Assembly (NCBI GenBank): GCA_012932865.1
Contig: SAXG01000001.1
Location: forward strand, 547,693-611,692
Direction of reading: 5' to 3'
Source of the DNA: Amylostereum areolatum
Taxonomy: Eukaryota; Basidiomycota; Agaricomycetes; Russulales; Stereaceae
DNA: 64,000 nucleotides
The translations under genes were made by a program, and so were the position numbers. Under the pieces are notes generated by a model that saw nothing but the letters and a program-made list of their open reading frames with translations, was not told where the DNA came from and searched no databases. This document shows, one piece after another, positions 36,594-49,800 of this stretch; position 1 is the stretch's first letter; each line of letters starts with the position of its first letter.

Positions 36594-38279
36594 TCAGACG
36601 AACTCCTGCTTCACATAGTCCCAGGTAAGCTGCTTCACAGGATGTCCCTTCAAATGCCCGTCCCAACAAACTTCACCACTGGACCAACGCCGTAGAACCA
36701 CCGCCTGGTGTTCAAACAGATCACATTGCTTTATCTGTAGAAGCAAGCCTTTGCACGTAGCTGAGTGTCGCTCCCAAAACTCGATGAGAAGGTCAAAAGC
36801 CATCTGGGTGGTATGACCGGGCACGGAAGAGAGCTCCGTCAGGCGGACGGCGGAAATCGTGATTGTATGAAGACGGGGAAGCAGACGTGACGGGCTATCC
36901 CCTTCATCCAGGGCCGTCGCCGCCGTTGCCTGGGTGAGCTCCGAGGGAAACCCACCACGCAAAGCTATCGTCTCGATATGACAAGCATGTCGGAACAATG
37001 CGCGCAAACTAACCGCCTCCATCTTGGAACCTCCGTCGAAATGAACAGTTCGCACACCATGCAATCCTGGAAATATGCGCCATAAACGCTGCATTTAATT
37101 CTCAGCGTTGTCGTCGTTTTCGGCCTCCAACTGGATGCGAAAGTCGAAGCGAAATGTAGGTGGGAGGGCAGTCGGATGCTTCGGATCTCCTATGAGACGA
37201 GGATTGGACAGGATGAATCCTCCGTCATGGGACCGTATCACGCTGGTAGGAGTAGCCGTAGATACCGTCATTGTGTGAAATTCAAGGCCGGGGAAGTTGG
37301 AGGAGGAAAAATGATCGGAAAGCATTGTGGCAGCCTCCGCGATTGAGATATTCCTACTGGCTGCATGGTCATGAAACAAACAGGAGAGCCACATTTCAAC
37401 GGAAATTGGCAGGGATAGGTAGCGCATCAGCGTCGCGACGGCCGATGAAGTGTCGTCGAGACGCAATTTCCGGAGGCTAGGCAGTTCGACGCTGTGTAGG
37501 GTGTGCTGAGATACAGCGACTCGTTGACTGGAGAGAGCGAACCGCTTCAAGATTAAAATCTGAAGGGATGGAAGGCCCGAGAGAACATTTAAAAGTAGGT
37601 CGAAGCTATTAGGGATGCTCTCGTCCCCTGGCATCGGCCCTCGAAGGATGAGACTGGTGAGAGGCGCTTTGAAAAGATGTGTTATATGCTCTAGTCTGAC
37701 GCTGGCGCCTATCAAGGTAATCTTCTTGAGAGTAGGGAGCGTTTGGCCCGAAAGGAATTGAGGTAAAAGGGGAAGTGAAGAAATATGAAGTGAACGAAGT
37801 TCTGGAGCGGGAGTGCCATGTATGCCCTGGGAAATAAGTTGGATTCTAGCGGGAGAGAGATAGGAAACATCGATATGCATATCCTTGATACGGCCGAGAT
37901 GAGAAAACACCAGAAGCAATGCGTCGTCGTCACAAGTTTGAATGTTGTTAAACTTGTCGAACCTGTTTAGGAGGATGATGACGAAGGTTGAAGAACGCTG
38001 CAGGAAAAGTTCGGCAAGATGGTAGCTTTTGAGCGGGACGTGGGACCACAATTCGTGCATCTCCACAGTAATGTCTCGCCACCAACGGCAGACGTGGGAT
38101 AAAAGGAGAACGGGAGGCACTGATGGCGGTAGTTGTTCCTTGTGTTCGTCAGAAAGTTGAGAGAATATGCGATGAAAGATCTCGGGGGGCGTGCGGGACA
38201 TCGAGGTGTCGGAAGGTGCTTGGGCTGCTTCCGGAAGACTGTTGTGCCCGTCCATGGTGTCTGTTGAGAGTGATCTCAT
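36594..38279 (-). CDS. F-box/LRR-like protein interrupted by one in-frame TAA
   Basis: Opens MRSLSTDTMDGHNSL and has an F-box core: RTPPEIFHRIFSQLSDEHKEQ, then LLLSHVCRWWRDITVEMHELWSHV (motif split by a short insert). A long Leu-rich region follows (LRSLHISSLPLLPQFL, LPSLQILILKRFAL). At 37097-37095 the frame meets TAA after DDNAEN, and ATG follows immediately in the same frame. A further 166 codons of similar Leu-rich sequence (GVRTVHFDGGSKMEAV, LPRLHTITISAVRL) run to 36594. The two halves read like one protein of about 561 residues. Possibilities are a recent nonsense mutation, a sequence error or a truncated functional protein. No intron fits at the stop. Confidence 0.72.
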
Positions 38280-38648
38280 GAGGATATGGGTACAAAACCG
38301 TGGTGTAGCTTACCGACTTGTAGATGGAAGGAAGGCCAACAATGGTGGTAGCTGCCAGAAACAGGGCGGTACTCGGCCATGAGGCCTGAGGCCTAATATC
38401 CACTTTCGTCGGATTATCTAAACGGCCTAGAACAATGCGTCACGGGGTTGCAGATAAGTAAGTACAAAGAGCATACTACGCGGCTGTAGCGGCTCGAGAC
38501 TGATATCAGTAGAGTGGCAAAACGACAGCGAGATAGATTGAGATATGCAAACATGACAGCAGGTTAGCAGCGGAGGAGAGCAGCAAAGCAGTCACATATG
38601 GACGAATGCAATACAGATGTGAGATCGCAATATATGCTCAGTCACACG
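38280..38648. other. Intergenic, short GC-rich repeat
   Basis: Promoter side of the F-box gene and 3' flank of the RAP1-like gene. It carries ATGAGGCCTGAGGCC at 38379-38393, a 15-mer that recurs at 51941-51955. No gene seen. Confidence 0.35.
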
Positions 38649-41258
38649 TCATCCATCGTCTGCGTCCTCCACATCGTCGAGGCTCTCCCCGTTGAGCAAG
38701 CGCGTGACAAGATGGTCGATTTTCGTCTTGTGTATCCGATGATGCTCCTGCCACCCCTTCCACGGATGATGCGGATGCTTACAAACAGTGTCAGCGATGC
38801 ATACAGATGGTTACTGAGCAAAGATGCCTTACCTGGCGGCCGAACTGCTGGAATTGCTTGTCGGACGTGCCTAACGGGCGCGAGAAGAAGAATTTCGCCA
38901 AGAGAATATCGTCCTGAAGGCTGTACCGCATCTTCTTCTCGGGGGCATGGGGAAGGGGCTCGTCACCTTCACCGTGGTTCAACTCGTGTTTGTGCCTACG
39001 ATAGAACTTCATCCACGAGGCTCGTGAATGGTGAGGTGCCTATATACCATAAGCCAGGAGTAAGCGGTGCAACGGACAGAAAGAGGCGCACCTTAGAGGA
39101 AATCTCCTTCCAAAAGGACGGCATATCGGGAATTTTCCCGTGAATCCTAGGTTAGCAAGAGGTGAGTGAAGGGAACTGGAGTGAACAAGGATGGCTTCCA
39201 CTTTCTGTAGCTAAGAAGGCGAATCAAGTATGTCACGTCTTCATCCGTGAACGCGACTCCCTTCCCTGTTGTACTCCGGAACAACGCTCTCGGGGGACTC
39301 GGTGAGCGGGAACGAGAGCGACCAGCGGCGGCCTCTGCACGAATGCGAGCTTTTGCAACCGCTATTACCCCTGGGCCTGCGTGTTGGTTGGCCCCTGCAC
39401 GAATGTTGACATTGCCGTCAAAATTATCCATATTATCTGCGTGCTCCACGATATCGCCTTGATTATCCGGATTTTCCTCGTTGACCATGGAATATCCCCC
39501 AAGACGAATGTGGTGTTTGTTGCAATACCGGCGCCACGAGTAGAACCTGAAACCGATCAGCAAAGCGTTTGTGGGTGGGTTGAGGTCACATACGTATGGT
39601 GAGGGGCCTGAATGGCACACGGTGAAAATCATGGAAAATGAAGAAATGAAAGAGCATACCTTGATTGCGACCCGTTCACAGATCTCACGCAAACTCAGAA
39701 CAAGACCCTGCTCTTGGCAGAACTCGATGTACTTTTTTAAATAGAGCACATCGTCTGCGGTAAACAAGTTCCCGCCATAGGTGCTTTTGACGACGCGTGT
39801 GGGAGGGGTGGGGGAACGTTTCTGTGCATTGCTTCTATTCGCAACAAGAGTGGATGGAGGAGGTGCAGGCCCATACTGCAAACGGGAGCGTTTGCGTCCT
39901 CTCGGAGGCGAGTCTTCTCGATCTACGATGGGCGAATGAAGTGTCGATGGACCAGCTTCTGGCGTCGGGGGAGAAACATATGCAGGATCGAACTGGAACT
40001 AAACTGAGAGATGAGGAGGATACTAACGAAGCCCGACGAGCGAGAACGTACTGGATGCGGTGGGAAGAACCCAGGAGGCGGAGGTGGTGGGGGTGGAGGC
40101 CCTCGAACCCATTCGGTATTCTCCTCGTGATATTCGAATTCATGGCCAGGCGCGGGCATGACGGGCGGTGGGAATGGCCACCCGGGAGGCGGCGGGGGAA
40201 CCATATGTGAAGGGGGTAAGTGGACATGTTCTGGAGGCATGCCATTGGATGATTGCCATGTTTGCGGAGGTCCACCCTCGGGAGGAGGCATATCATGAGG
40301 TGGTGGAGGGTGATGCGCAAAGGGGGGAGGATATGGGTGAAATCCATACGAGGAATGGTCGTGCATACCATCGGGTGGCGGACCTGGCATGTGCGAAGGA
40401 GGGTGATTGAGAAAAGGCGGCATGACATCCGGACCAGGAGGGTCGTGGTGGACCGGGGCGAGTGGGTTAGGGGGGTCAAGCGAGTCAGCATCCGTGGGGG
40501 GATCTCCCTGAGGCGACTCGCGGACAACTCTGAACGTTCGAGATTAGCGACGTTGCCAGATACGGGTCGTAGACGGTTTTCAACCTACTCTTCGTTGCCA
40601 GTAACCCGGCATCCTGCCCAATTATGCTGAAACGTCTGCAAGAATCCGAGCTTGATGCATTCGTGGATCCATTGAGCACTGAGTATAATTTTGTTCTTCT
40701 TGCCAGCATACTGCCGAAACATATTCTGACCGGATTCCTTGTAGGGATCGACTGCAGAAACGACGCGTCGCGTTAGGAACGAGTCTCATCGTACAGGAGG
40801 CACGGATACACACCTAGGATGTATGGAATCCCACTGTAGCCGGTGGCGATGGTGCCTCCATTTCGCTGGTAGAAACACGATGTCAGAAAGCAGACCGACA
40901 AGGGGGGAACGAGAGCAATGGACAGAAACGGGGGCATATACCGAACGACAAGCTCGGTCGCGCTCCTCATCAGAACCCTGTTGGGGAAGGACATTGGGAG
41001 AATCGCAAAACAGACAATGTTGACGAAAACACACTCGCGAAAGCCAACGGCCATGGACGGTGGGAACACTAGAAAGGGACTTGCCTCCACGAGATCGGTC
41101 AGGGTCTGCCTGTCCTCGACGTCTTTCTGAATGTATATGGCGAGAGGAGTGCCGAGCATGGGGTCAATAAATAGGCCATTGGGATGATGGAGAATATGGG
41201 GAAGGCCCGGCTGAACGTTCTGATCGTGAACGAGGTGAGGAAGAGGAGGGGGTGCCAT
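38649..41258 (-). CDS. RAP1-like protein: BRCT domain, Pro-rich linker, three Myb-like modules
   Basis: Probable RAP1-family telomere or chromatin protein. Exon 1 (41258-41085) begins MAPPPLPHLV and enters a BRCT-like fold (LFIDPMLGTPLAIYIQKD). It ends at a GC donor (GAG|GCAAGT) and joins RNGGTIATGYSGIPYILVDPYKES, YAGKKNKIILSAQWIHECI and NWAGCRV. A Pro/His-rich linker (about 39990-40530) follows. Three RAP1-type Myb-like modules come next: FTADDVLYLKKYIEF to APHHTFYSWRRYCNKHH; FTDEDVTYLIRLLSYRK to APHHSRASWMKFYRRH; and YSLQDDILLAKFFF to HPHHPWKGWQEHHRIH. Each repeats the pattern acidic start, helix, PHH, aromatic/basic helix. The stop is TGA at 38651-38649. All introns restore frame. A RAP1 C-terminal (RCT) domain was not seen. 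Confidence 0.8.
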
Positions 41259-42748
41259 GGGTCGCTCCTCACGGGGCGTTCGCGAGAGTCCCCGGCCAGC
41301 GCTGCACCCACCCTGTTCAATTTCCGCCACCACAGCCACCGCCTTTCCGCTTTGCCAGCGCTTTCTCAAACGTTATGCGGTCCCACTTACTGCAGCTGTG
41401 GTGCATGCTTTCTCGAGCCACTCTGAACGACGTTTGAACCTGTCATCTATTGGCCTTTCCTTCCTCCCAACGAGTCAGGATCCCCTGTGGCGCGAAGTTC
41501 ACTCGTACGTGTTTCACGCTGCACATATTCTGGTCCTACCCCCAGCGCGTATAGTCGACGGAACACGCGAGGTCTGATGGGAGTTAGCGCCGTTTCAACA
41601 AGACTTTTCAAGATCCCATTGGAGTAGAAGGGGGCACCCGAGCACTATCGAACAAGGATACTGCGATGGAGGATTGAATATTGAAGTGCGCGTATACAAA
41701 CTAACTAGGAAGGATACAAGTAAACATCTTGATGGCGTCGCCGACGAACCTGGAGCTGGGAATAGTATGCACCGCGGCTGATTGTCTCGAACTTCTGTCT
41801 GTGCATATCCGCGAATTTGCGCTCGGATGACAGGCAGAGCAGGGCGGACCCTTTGGCTTTTTGCTCGTTTGGCGGCTTTGCGTTGGCTGTAAGATTTCTC
41901 GCCTCTGGGATGCTCGGACGAGATGGATCCCCAACGTCGTTTGGGGGTTGTGGAGCACACCCTTCTTCTAGCTCGGTCGGCGTTCGTACTTACACTTTAC
42001 ACTACAGTACTGCGCCCAAGCTTCGAACAAAGATGGCGGAAAGCACCAAGATTATGGAGGTCGAAGTGGTGCCGGGGCAGCGGCGGAACGGGTACTATTT
42101 ATGAATGCCATTGAACCCACCCTTCGTGTGTGAATGGGCGTTTGAGAGTGAAAGGCCTTGTTCGACGGCTTGGGTCGGCCCCGGGTCACCCATGGAGGAT
42201 GTTTCCGTTTCAGTGATAGTAACGCAGTGAGTGCTCTCAATGAGGCTCGTCCGACGGAGGGCCCAGATGTCTAAATCGGAGGTAAGGATCTTCCAGGGGA
42301 CGGTAGCACATGGACGATCTCGAGGAGATATCAGATATAAGTTCTTCTCGGCGCATTTCCACGGTGGAAATACTTGCCAAAAAAGGCAGGTGATGTTTTT
42401 CCATTGTGCGCCAGAGACAATAGAATACACCGCGGACACCGCATTTTTGAGCGCTGAAGCGTGAGCGGTCTGAAGCACGGAGAGCAGACATGCTGTGGGC
42501 TTGCGCAGGGGAGAAGGGGGAAAGGGGGAAGGGGGAAGGGGGGAAAAGGAGTAGTATTATGTAAGTCAGAGATTGATGGGGAATATTCGTGGGTGAAATG
42601 TTGCGAAAGAGGGTTGGAAGTGAGCGGAGTTTGAAGTTGGCGGTCACGGTGGCGGGATACACACAGCTCGCTCTCGTTGACGACTCTCATCTCTGCGCTC
42701 TCAGGCGGTTTCCCTTCGCCCCCCTTCCTTTCTCTTTTCCCGCTCACG
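41259..42748. promoter_or_regulatory. Shared divergent promoter region of RAP1-like gene and cdc24
   Basis: About 1.5 kb between the minus-strand RAP1-like gene and plus-strand cdc24. It contains an imperfect G-rich repeat of GGGGAA-like units at about 42505-42550. Frames on both strands lack motifs. Confidence 0.4.
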
Positions 42749-45700
42749 ATGACTTCCGTTGCAAGTCGCAAAAAGTCTGTCATCGGGAACGTTCAGATCG
42801 ACATCCCCGTCGCCCACAACACTCTCCTCAACAAAGCCGCTTCCCAGTCAACCTCCCTCTACCAACAGAGCTCGACCCTCCGCAACCACCTCCTTCGCAT
42901 TCGCGGTTTCTCAGATTTCTTCACAATCGCTTCCTCGTCGGACTCGGCTCGCCAATCTACAGACCCCGTCACCCAGCTTTGGGACTGCTTTGCCCTCGGC
43001 ACTCCCTTATGTTACCTCTTCAACCTCCTCCCCCCGCCAGTCGTCCCCATATCCATTGACACCGATGCTACCTCCGTCGATGTCAACAACGAGCGCACAA
43101 AGAAACGCGCTATCGCACTTTTCGCCATGCAGGTCAGGCAGTTGGAACACGGGGAGCAGATCACGGTGACGGATTTGTGGGATCGGAACTCGACAGACGG
43201 CTTCGTTAAGGTGTGTGGCATCTTCCTGTATGATTCATTACCCCCCTTACGGCTTCAAAGGTTGTCGACACTGTCGCGCATCTCGTCGAACGACTTCCTA
43301 GCGAAGTCTTCATCAACCCTTCCCCTCTTTCACCCACCCTTGTCAATGGCCATGAGTCTTCCGATTCTTTGACGCAAGAAGTACCTTCAGTGGTGCCCGC
43401 GAGTGCACAGGAGGCCGCGCGGAACAATATCATCCGAGAACTCGTCGAGACAGAGCGTAAATACGTGCAGGACTTGGAGGTCATGCAGGTGCGTCCCGCC
43501 GTCCTATCTCCCCTCGCCCATGCTCACGACATCCACAGAAATATTCGCATTCGCTGTCGCAGAGTAGTATCATTGACCAAGACACAATCCATCTTCTCTT
43601 CCCCAACCTGAACAAGCTTCTGAACTTCCAACGCAAGTTCCTTATCCGCCTTGAAGGTACCGCGGAACTGCCGTGGCGGGAACAACGCTGGGGCATACTC
43701 TTTACGGACAATGTGAGTTCTCTGTTCGGTACCGGCCGTCTCGTCCTTGGGTCGCTGCATGCGGCGTTCCCCTTGTCGCATACGCTTCCTCATCTTCCCG
43801 GTCCATTCTTCCTCGTTCGCGCGTACTGAATGGCTGTTTTCGGAACAATAGGAAGAAGAGTTCGCGGTATACGAGCCGTATTGCGCCAACTATACGAATG
43901 CATCGGAACTAATGCTCATGGAGGAACAGAATCTCATGGTGCGTGTAGTGTTACCATGATCCCAACCCTTTCTTCGCTCTTCTCAGACGCACACTTGGCA
44001 ACGAGCGAAGGATTCTTTGCGGTCGGCTTTCTCCGCAGCTGGGTCACTGACCAAACACATGTCAACAGAAATTCAGCCATCTAATCAACGCCAAGTCAGA
44101 ACTGCCGGCTTTCCTGATCAAGCCAGTACAACGTATTTGCAAGTACCCGCTACTCCTCGACGTGAGTGTCGTCTGATGTGTTTTTGATCTGCGTACCAAT
44201 AACACTACTTTCAGTCTTTGCTTAAAGCATCTTCATCGTCCGATTATCCTCATTACGATGAGCTCAAAGCGGGTTCTGCGGCAGCTAAACGTATCACAGA
44301 CAAGATCAACGAGGCGCAACGACGTGCCGAGAACGCCCTTACAGTGCAAAACCTGGCGACGCGCGTGGATGACTGGAAGGGCCATCATGTATCACAATTC
44401 GGCGACCTCCTACTGGACGATATTTTCACCGTTACTAAATCCGAGGTCGATCGGGAATATCACGTCTTCCTGTTCGAGCGCATTATATTGTGCTGCAAGG
44501 AAGACGTCAGCCTGGGCGCGAACGGCAAGAAGGTCAGCAAGAGTAACTCCCTTTTGAAGAAACCGCAGACCCCGGTCGTTCCCCTCACGCCATTGCCATC
44601 GAGCTCCTCCAAGAAGAAGACAACCCCTCTCCTTCTCAAGGGCCGGATTTACCTCAACAACGTGACTGACGCCAAGTCCATCATCGTCGCTGGTCAGTTT
44701 AGATTTCTCTTTTTCCTGGGACTAGTGACTAATGTCACGAGCAGGTTCATATTCCCTCAATATCTGGTGGAAGGGCGATGACGACTTGGAATTTTTCACA
44801 CTTCGGTGTCGTAACGAAGAACAAACACGCCAGTGGGAAAGTTCGGTCAAACGTCTGATTGAGCGATTGGCTCTCCGTCGAGCCTCTGAACGGAGCACGT
44901 CTCGATTGGCGTACCAGGGCGCTAACGGGGTTTCCTCCCGTGGATCCATCGTGTCCAACGATCGAAATCCCACGCCTTCCTTGCCCCCACATCCGTACAG
45001 CAATGGCAATGCTCGTACGGTTCGACATGCCCACCCGTATGCAGTGGAGGAGCATACGGCTATGACCGTAAACACAGGCGGTTACGGTGGTCCTGCTGGG
45101 TATCCTCCACACGACGGCTTCGAGCCAGACGACGATTATGAAGACTACCCTTCACCATTGATGGTCAACCCGACGTCAGGTCGAGTGACCCCTTTGGACC
45201 ATCGCCGCGGGACCATGCCCAGTTACGAGTCGTTTCCCAATGGTACTGGTGGATACGACCGACCTCGCGCGCACACAGAAGATGCAAATGGTGCGATGAT
45301 GTCGCAATGGCGCCACCACAACGGGCAAATGGCGGCTCCCTCGAACGGACTTCCTCCTGGGCCTCGAATGGCTGCATCGCGCATGAACTCGGCCCAAAGC
45401 TTTGCATCCGAGTCGAGCTTTGGTCCCGGGATCAGGCATTCGGCCAGTCGACCGTCTTTGCGCACGCAGATCAGCCAGTCCAGGCTGCGATCCTCGCACG
45501 AGAATGGCAACGACCCACGAGCATCCACAGCATCCCCTATCCCCGTCGCGCCCGCGTCCCGTTCACGGAGTGCCAGCCAACCGACAGCCTATCTACCGAA
45601 AACCGTGCCTCCACCTCTGCCCAACACGAACTGGGAGCGGGTCGCTCAGTCCGGAGAGACGAAACGGTCGAGCGGGTCGAGTAATTCGACGGGTGACGAG

Positions 45701-46060
45701 TCATATTCCCCAGGCGGTTCGTCCCCCATCACCCCCTTCGGTTCCAGCGACTCTTCATTATCGGGCATGACAGGACGAACGTCGCAGGGGTCGTCGTTCG
45801 AGCCTGGGCGGACGCCTGTAAAGGTGAAGGTGCACTTCGGGAACGACATCTTCGTGGTGCAGGTGCCGCGGGCAACGGAATATCATGAACTGGTGGAAAA
45901 AGTGGGGAAGAAAATACGGCTGTGCGGCCCTCGACGGGACGACGGGCCTCTGCGGGTCAAATACGAAGACGAGGAGGGCGACTTGATCTCGATGCGGTCA
46001 ACAGAAGACGTTGACATGGCGTTCGGCGGCAAGGCGCAGGTCGTACTGCACGTCGCATAA
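42749..46060 (+). CDS. cdc24: Cdc24-type Rho guanine nucleotide exchange factor
   Basis: Activator of Cdc42 that sets cell polarity and hyphal growth. Domains in order are the CDC24 calponin-like region (IRGFSDFFTIAS to CFALGTPLCYLFNLLPP), the DH domain (IIRELVETERKYVQDLEVM, LLNFQRKFLIRLEG, ELPAFLIKPVQRICKYPLLL), a PH domain (FGDLLLDDIFTV, YHVFLFERIILCCKE, LEFFTLRCRNEEQTRQWESS), a Ser/Pro-rich linker and a C-terminal PB1 domain (VKVKVHFGNDIFVVQV, LRVKYEDEEGDLISM, TEDVDMAF). The PB1 domain would bind a Bem1-type scaffold. The start ATG at 42749 follows a CT-rich leader. Introns at about 43211, 43488, 43711, 43939, 44161 and 44691 are GT-AG and in phase. Complete and intact. Confidence 0.93.
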
Positions 46061-46807
46061 TCCTTCACCATCGACCGTGCTCCTCACTTCTCTTTACTCT
46101 CGCCATTGCTTGATCGCGCCACCTCCCTCGTCTCAAAAGCATCCGTTCCATCTCACTGCATATCCTATCATTGACCCTTTTTACTTCGGGGACACTCATT
46201 GGGCACATAGCCCTTTCCTCTGCACCTCTACCACGCCTTGACTCTTTCTGTACGATGACCACCCACCTGGCCGACCGACCGACCGACCGACCGACATACG
46301 TTCTCTAGTGCATCCTACGGTTTCCGTCGTAGGCATTTCTGACCTATCCTACTCGCCGGACGCGCGAGCGCACATTCGTTTTTTGACATTTATCACGATC
46401 TACTCTTGTGACTAGTGTCTGTTTTGTTTCGCCCTACCCTTTCGTTTGATCTCGTATCGCCGTCTCGCCTTCCCCCCTTCGATTTTACTTTTAGCTTCGT
46501 GTTATCTTATTAGTAGTGAACCTGCGGATTTTCTGGATCGCGGAGGAGTTGTATATTATCGTAGTACGGTATACGTAGAGAGCGCGTGGATGCTATTAGT
46601 TTGCCCTACAGTCCTCGTGTTTTGATCTCAGTTGCCGATGACCGCCTCCCGACTGGAATGACGTCAGAACAGAGTTACGGTCACTGAATTGGGCTGGAGG
46701 AGCTGCTTCTCGCACCCAACACGTCCCTCATCCCGTCATTTATAACCCCCCGCCATTTCACAGCGGCCCTTCTTCCACTTTCCCCCCGGCGTCCACCAGC
46801 GTCCACC
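46061..46807. other. Intergenic with a (CCGA)n microsatellite
   Basis: The 3' flank of cdc24 contains about six tandem CCGA units at about 46270-46295. The region before 46808 is CT-rich and probably the promoter of the GH63-like gene. No ORF supported. Confidence 0.5.
46270..46295. repeat. CCGA microsatellite
   Basis: Perfect tandem tetranucleotide repeat (CCGA), about six and a half copies, probably within the cdc24 3' UTR. Confidence 0.8.
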
Positions 46808-49800
46808 ATGGCTGTCCGCAACCTCCAGCAGAAGTTGTTCAAATCGAACAACTCGGCTCCCCAACAGTCCGCAACCCAGGATGGCCCCCCGCGCTCAGAT
46901 TCGCCTCTCACTATTAACATCCCCTCTGTCCCCAAAATGCCCCTCCCCGGCCTTAAGCTACCTCCCAAATTTAACAAGGCTGGCAGCGATTCCGCACCTG
47001 ATCCCGTCAAATCCGAGGGCGCTCCGCCCAAGTCCTACCGCGAGCGTCTCCGTGATCAACTCGGTGCAGACTACGAAGGCGTAGAACGCCATCGTCTCGA
47101 ACAGGACGCGACTCGCGATAGACACTGGAAGCGCTGGGGTCCCTACCTCTCTGATAGGCAATGGGCACGCTCTACCTTCCTTATCATCGCGTTCGCCGAC
47201 TAATCTGTTCCCTTTCATGTTCCAGGCCACTGTTCGCGAGGACTATTCGGACAATGGCGATGCATGGGCACACTTTCCTCACGAACAGGCTCGCTCTCGG
47301 GCATATCGCTGGGGCGAGGACGGTATCGCCGGTATCAGTGATAACCATCAGCGTCTGTGCTTCTCTCTGGCTCTCTGGAACGAGAAGGATTCGATCCTCA
47401 AGGAGCGTCTCTTTGGGGTGTCCGGCCCTCAGGGCAACCACGGTGAAGACGTCAAGGAGGTCTACTACTATCTCGACTCAACCCCGACCCACTCGTATAT
47501 GAAGTTCCTGTACAAGTACCCCCAGCGGGCTTACCCTTACGAAGAACTCGTGCGCGAGAACCAACACCGCGGTCGCGAAGTGGCCGAGTTTGAAATCCTT
47601 GATACGGATGCGTTTGACGAAGACCGCTATTGGGATGTCTTCGTTGAGGTTTGTTCGTCTCGTCGTTTACGGGAGTTGGCTCACTAAATCAATGTCTAGT
47701 ACGCTAAAGACGAAGATAGCATCGACAATGTCTACGTCCGCATCACCGCATACAACCGTGGCCCCGATCCCGCATCGCTGCACATCATCCCTCAGCTTTG
47801 GTTCGCGAACAGCTGGTCCTGGCCTGACCCCACCCCACCCAAGCCGACACTCTCTGCCACCACGGAAAACCGTATCACAGCCAACCACGAGACGCTTGGA
47901 AAGACCCATCTCTACTGCTTCCCCTCGCCCGCTCCTGTGGGACCTGATGGGGAGCCTGTGGGCACATCCTCTGGTGCCGAAGAAGACGAGGAGACATCAA
48001 TTGAACCCGAGCTACTCTTTACCGAGAACGATTCCAACCTCAAGCGACTTTGGGGTGTGGAGAACAAGTCGCCTTACGTCAAGGACGGCTTCCACGACCA
48101 CATCATTGCTTCTCATCGTCCAAAGAAAGCAGAAAACTCGCATGGGCGCGTTAATGGACAAGCGAATGGCACCACAAACCGCGATAGTTCCTCATCTCGG
48201 GATGAAGGCCCTCCTACTCCCCAACCTGAAACCAACTTCGTTAATCCCGACCGATCTGGGACCAAGTCTGCCGCTCACTACACGTTTGAGAACGTTCCAG
48301 GCAAAGGTGGATGCGCCGTGGTGCGTCTAAAGCTCACGCCTCTCAACCCCTCCAAGGATCCTACATTAGAGGATGAGGGCTTGTTCGACGACGTCATAGA
48401 AGAACGTCGCCTCGAGGCGGACGAATTCTACTACGCACTTACTCAGGGCTCTGTCACCGACGACTTGCGTGCGATCATGCGACAGGCGTTGGGCGGCATG
48501 ATGTGGACCAAGCAATATTACAAGTTCGTCACAAAGGAATGGGTGGAGGGCGATCCCGCTCAACCTCCTCCCCCTCACTCCCGTCGTCACACAAACAATG
48601 CTCGAGTTAGTATCCTGTTCCTTTTTGGCGGGCGACGTAGTTAACGCATGTTAATGTTGCAGGATTGGAAGCACTTGTACGCGGCCGACATCCTGTCGAT
48701 GCCTGACAAGTATGTCCACATCACCTCCAAAGTTCCGACGGATTGCTGACGATCATCGTAGATGGGAATACCCCTACTTCGCTGCCTGGGACAGTGCTTT
48801 CCACTGCATTCCCCTCGCCATCGTCGACCCCAACTTCGCTAAGAAACAGCTAGACCTCCTAACTCGGGAGTGGTATATGCGTCCTGATGGCCAGATCCCG
48901 GCCTACGAATGGAACTTCTCCGACGTCAATCCTCCCGTCCACGCTTGGGCAACGTTCCGCGTGTTCAAGATTGAACGCAAACTCTGGGGGCGCGAAGACC
49001 TTCCCTTCCTTGAGCGCGTATTCCAGAAGCTGCTCGTCAATTTTACTTGGTGGGTCAACCGCAAAGACGCTGGTGGTGCCAATGTGTTTGAGGGTGGATT
49101 CCTGGGCCTCGACAACATCGGAGTGTTCAACCGAAGTGAGCCGTTGCCGACGGGTGGCACCCTTCGACAGGCAGACGGTACGGCGTGGATGGCGTTCTAT
49201 GCCCTGAACATGTATGTGCCACGTTTCCATCTAATTGGGCTTTTTTAATGATGGGCGGATGGTAGGTTGGGCATGGCCTTGGAACTCGCCAAACACAACC
49301 CTGTCTACGAGGACATCGCGTCCAAGTTCTTCGAGGTAGCTCTTGTTATAACCACATGGTCGACCGACTGATCATCCTTCTTTAGCACTTCATTGTAATT
49401 TCTGACGCCATGACCTTCCCACAAGGTGATCACAATATCAGCCTGTGGAGCGACGAGGATGGCATGTACTATGACGCCATCCAGTGGGGACCTGGACAAA
49501 CCATGCAGCTTCCGGTCCGCAGCCTGGTCGGCCTCATCCCTCTATATGCGACCCTCACGCTAGAGCCGCAAGTTGTCAACCGCTTCCCTGGATTTAAGAA
49601 GCGTATGGAATGGTTCCTCGAGAATCGGCCGGAATCTTTGAGGAATATGGCAAACATGAAAGGTCTGTCTTTTCTTGATTGTAACCTCCGGTGGAGGTTC
49701 CAACTAACGCTCTGTCAGTTCGTGGACGCGGCGAACGCTTCTTGTTGGCACTCGCGAGCAAGGAACGCCTTATCAGCATCCTGCAAAAGATGTTGGACGA

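Noticed and set aside
42505..42550. G-rich repeat considered as a CRISPR-like or structured array.
   Set aside because: Units are imperfect 5-7-base purine repeats without spacers; a simple-sequence tract in a eukaryotic promoter.
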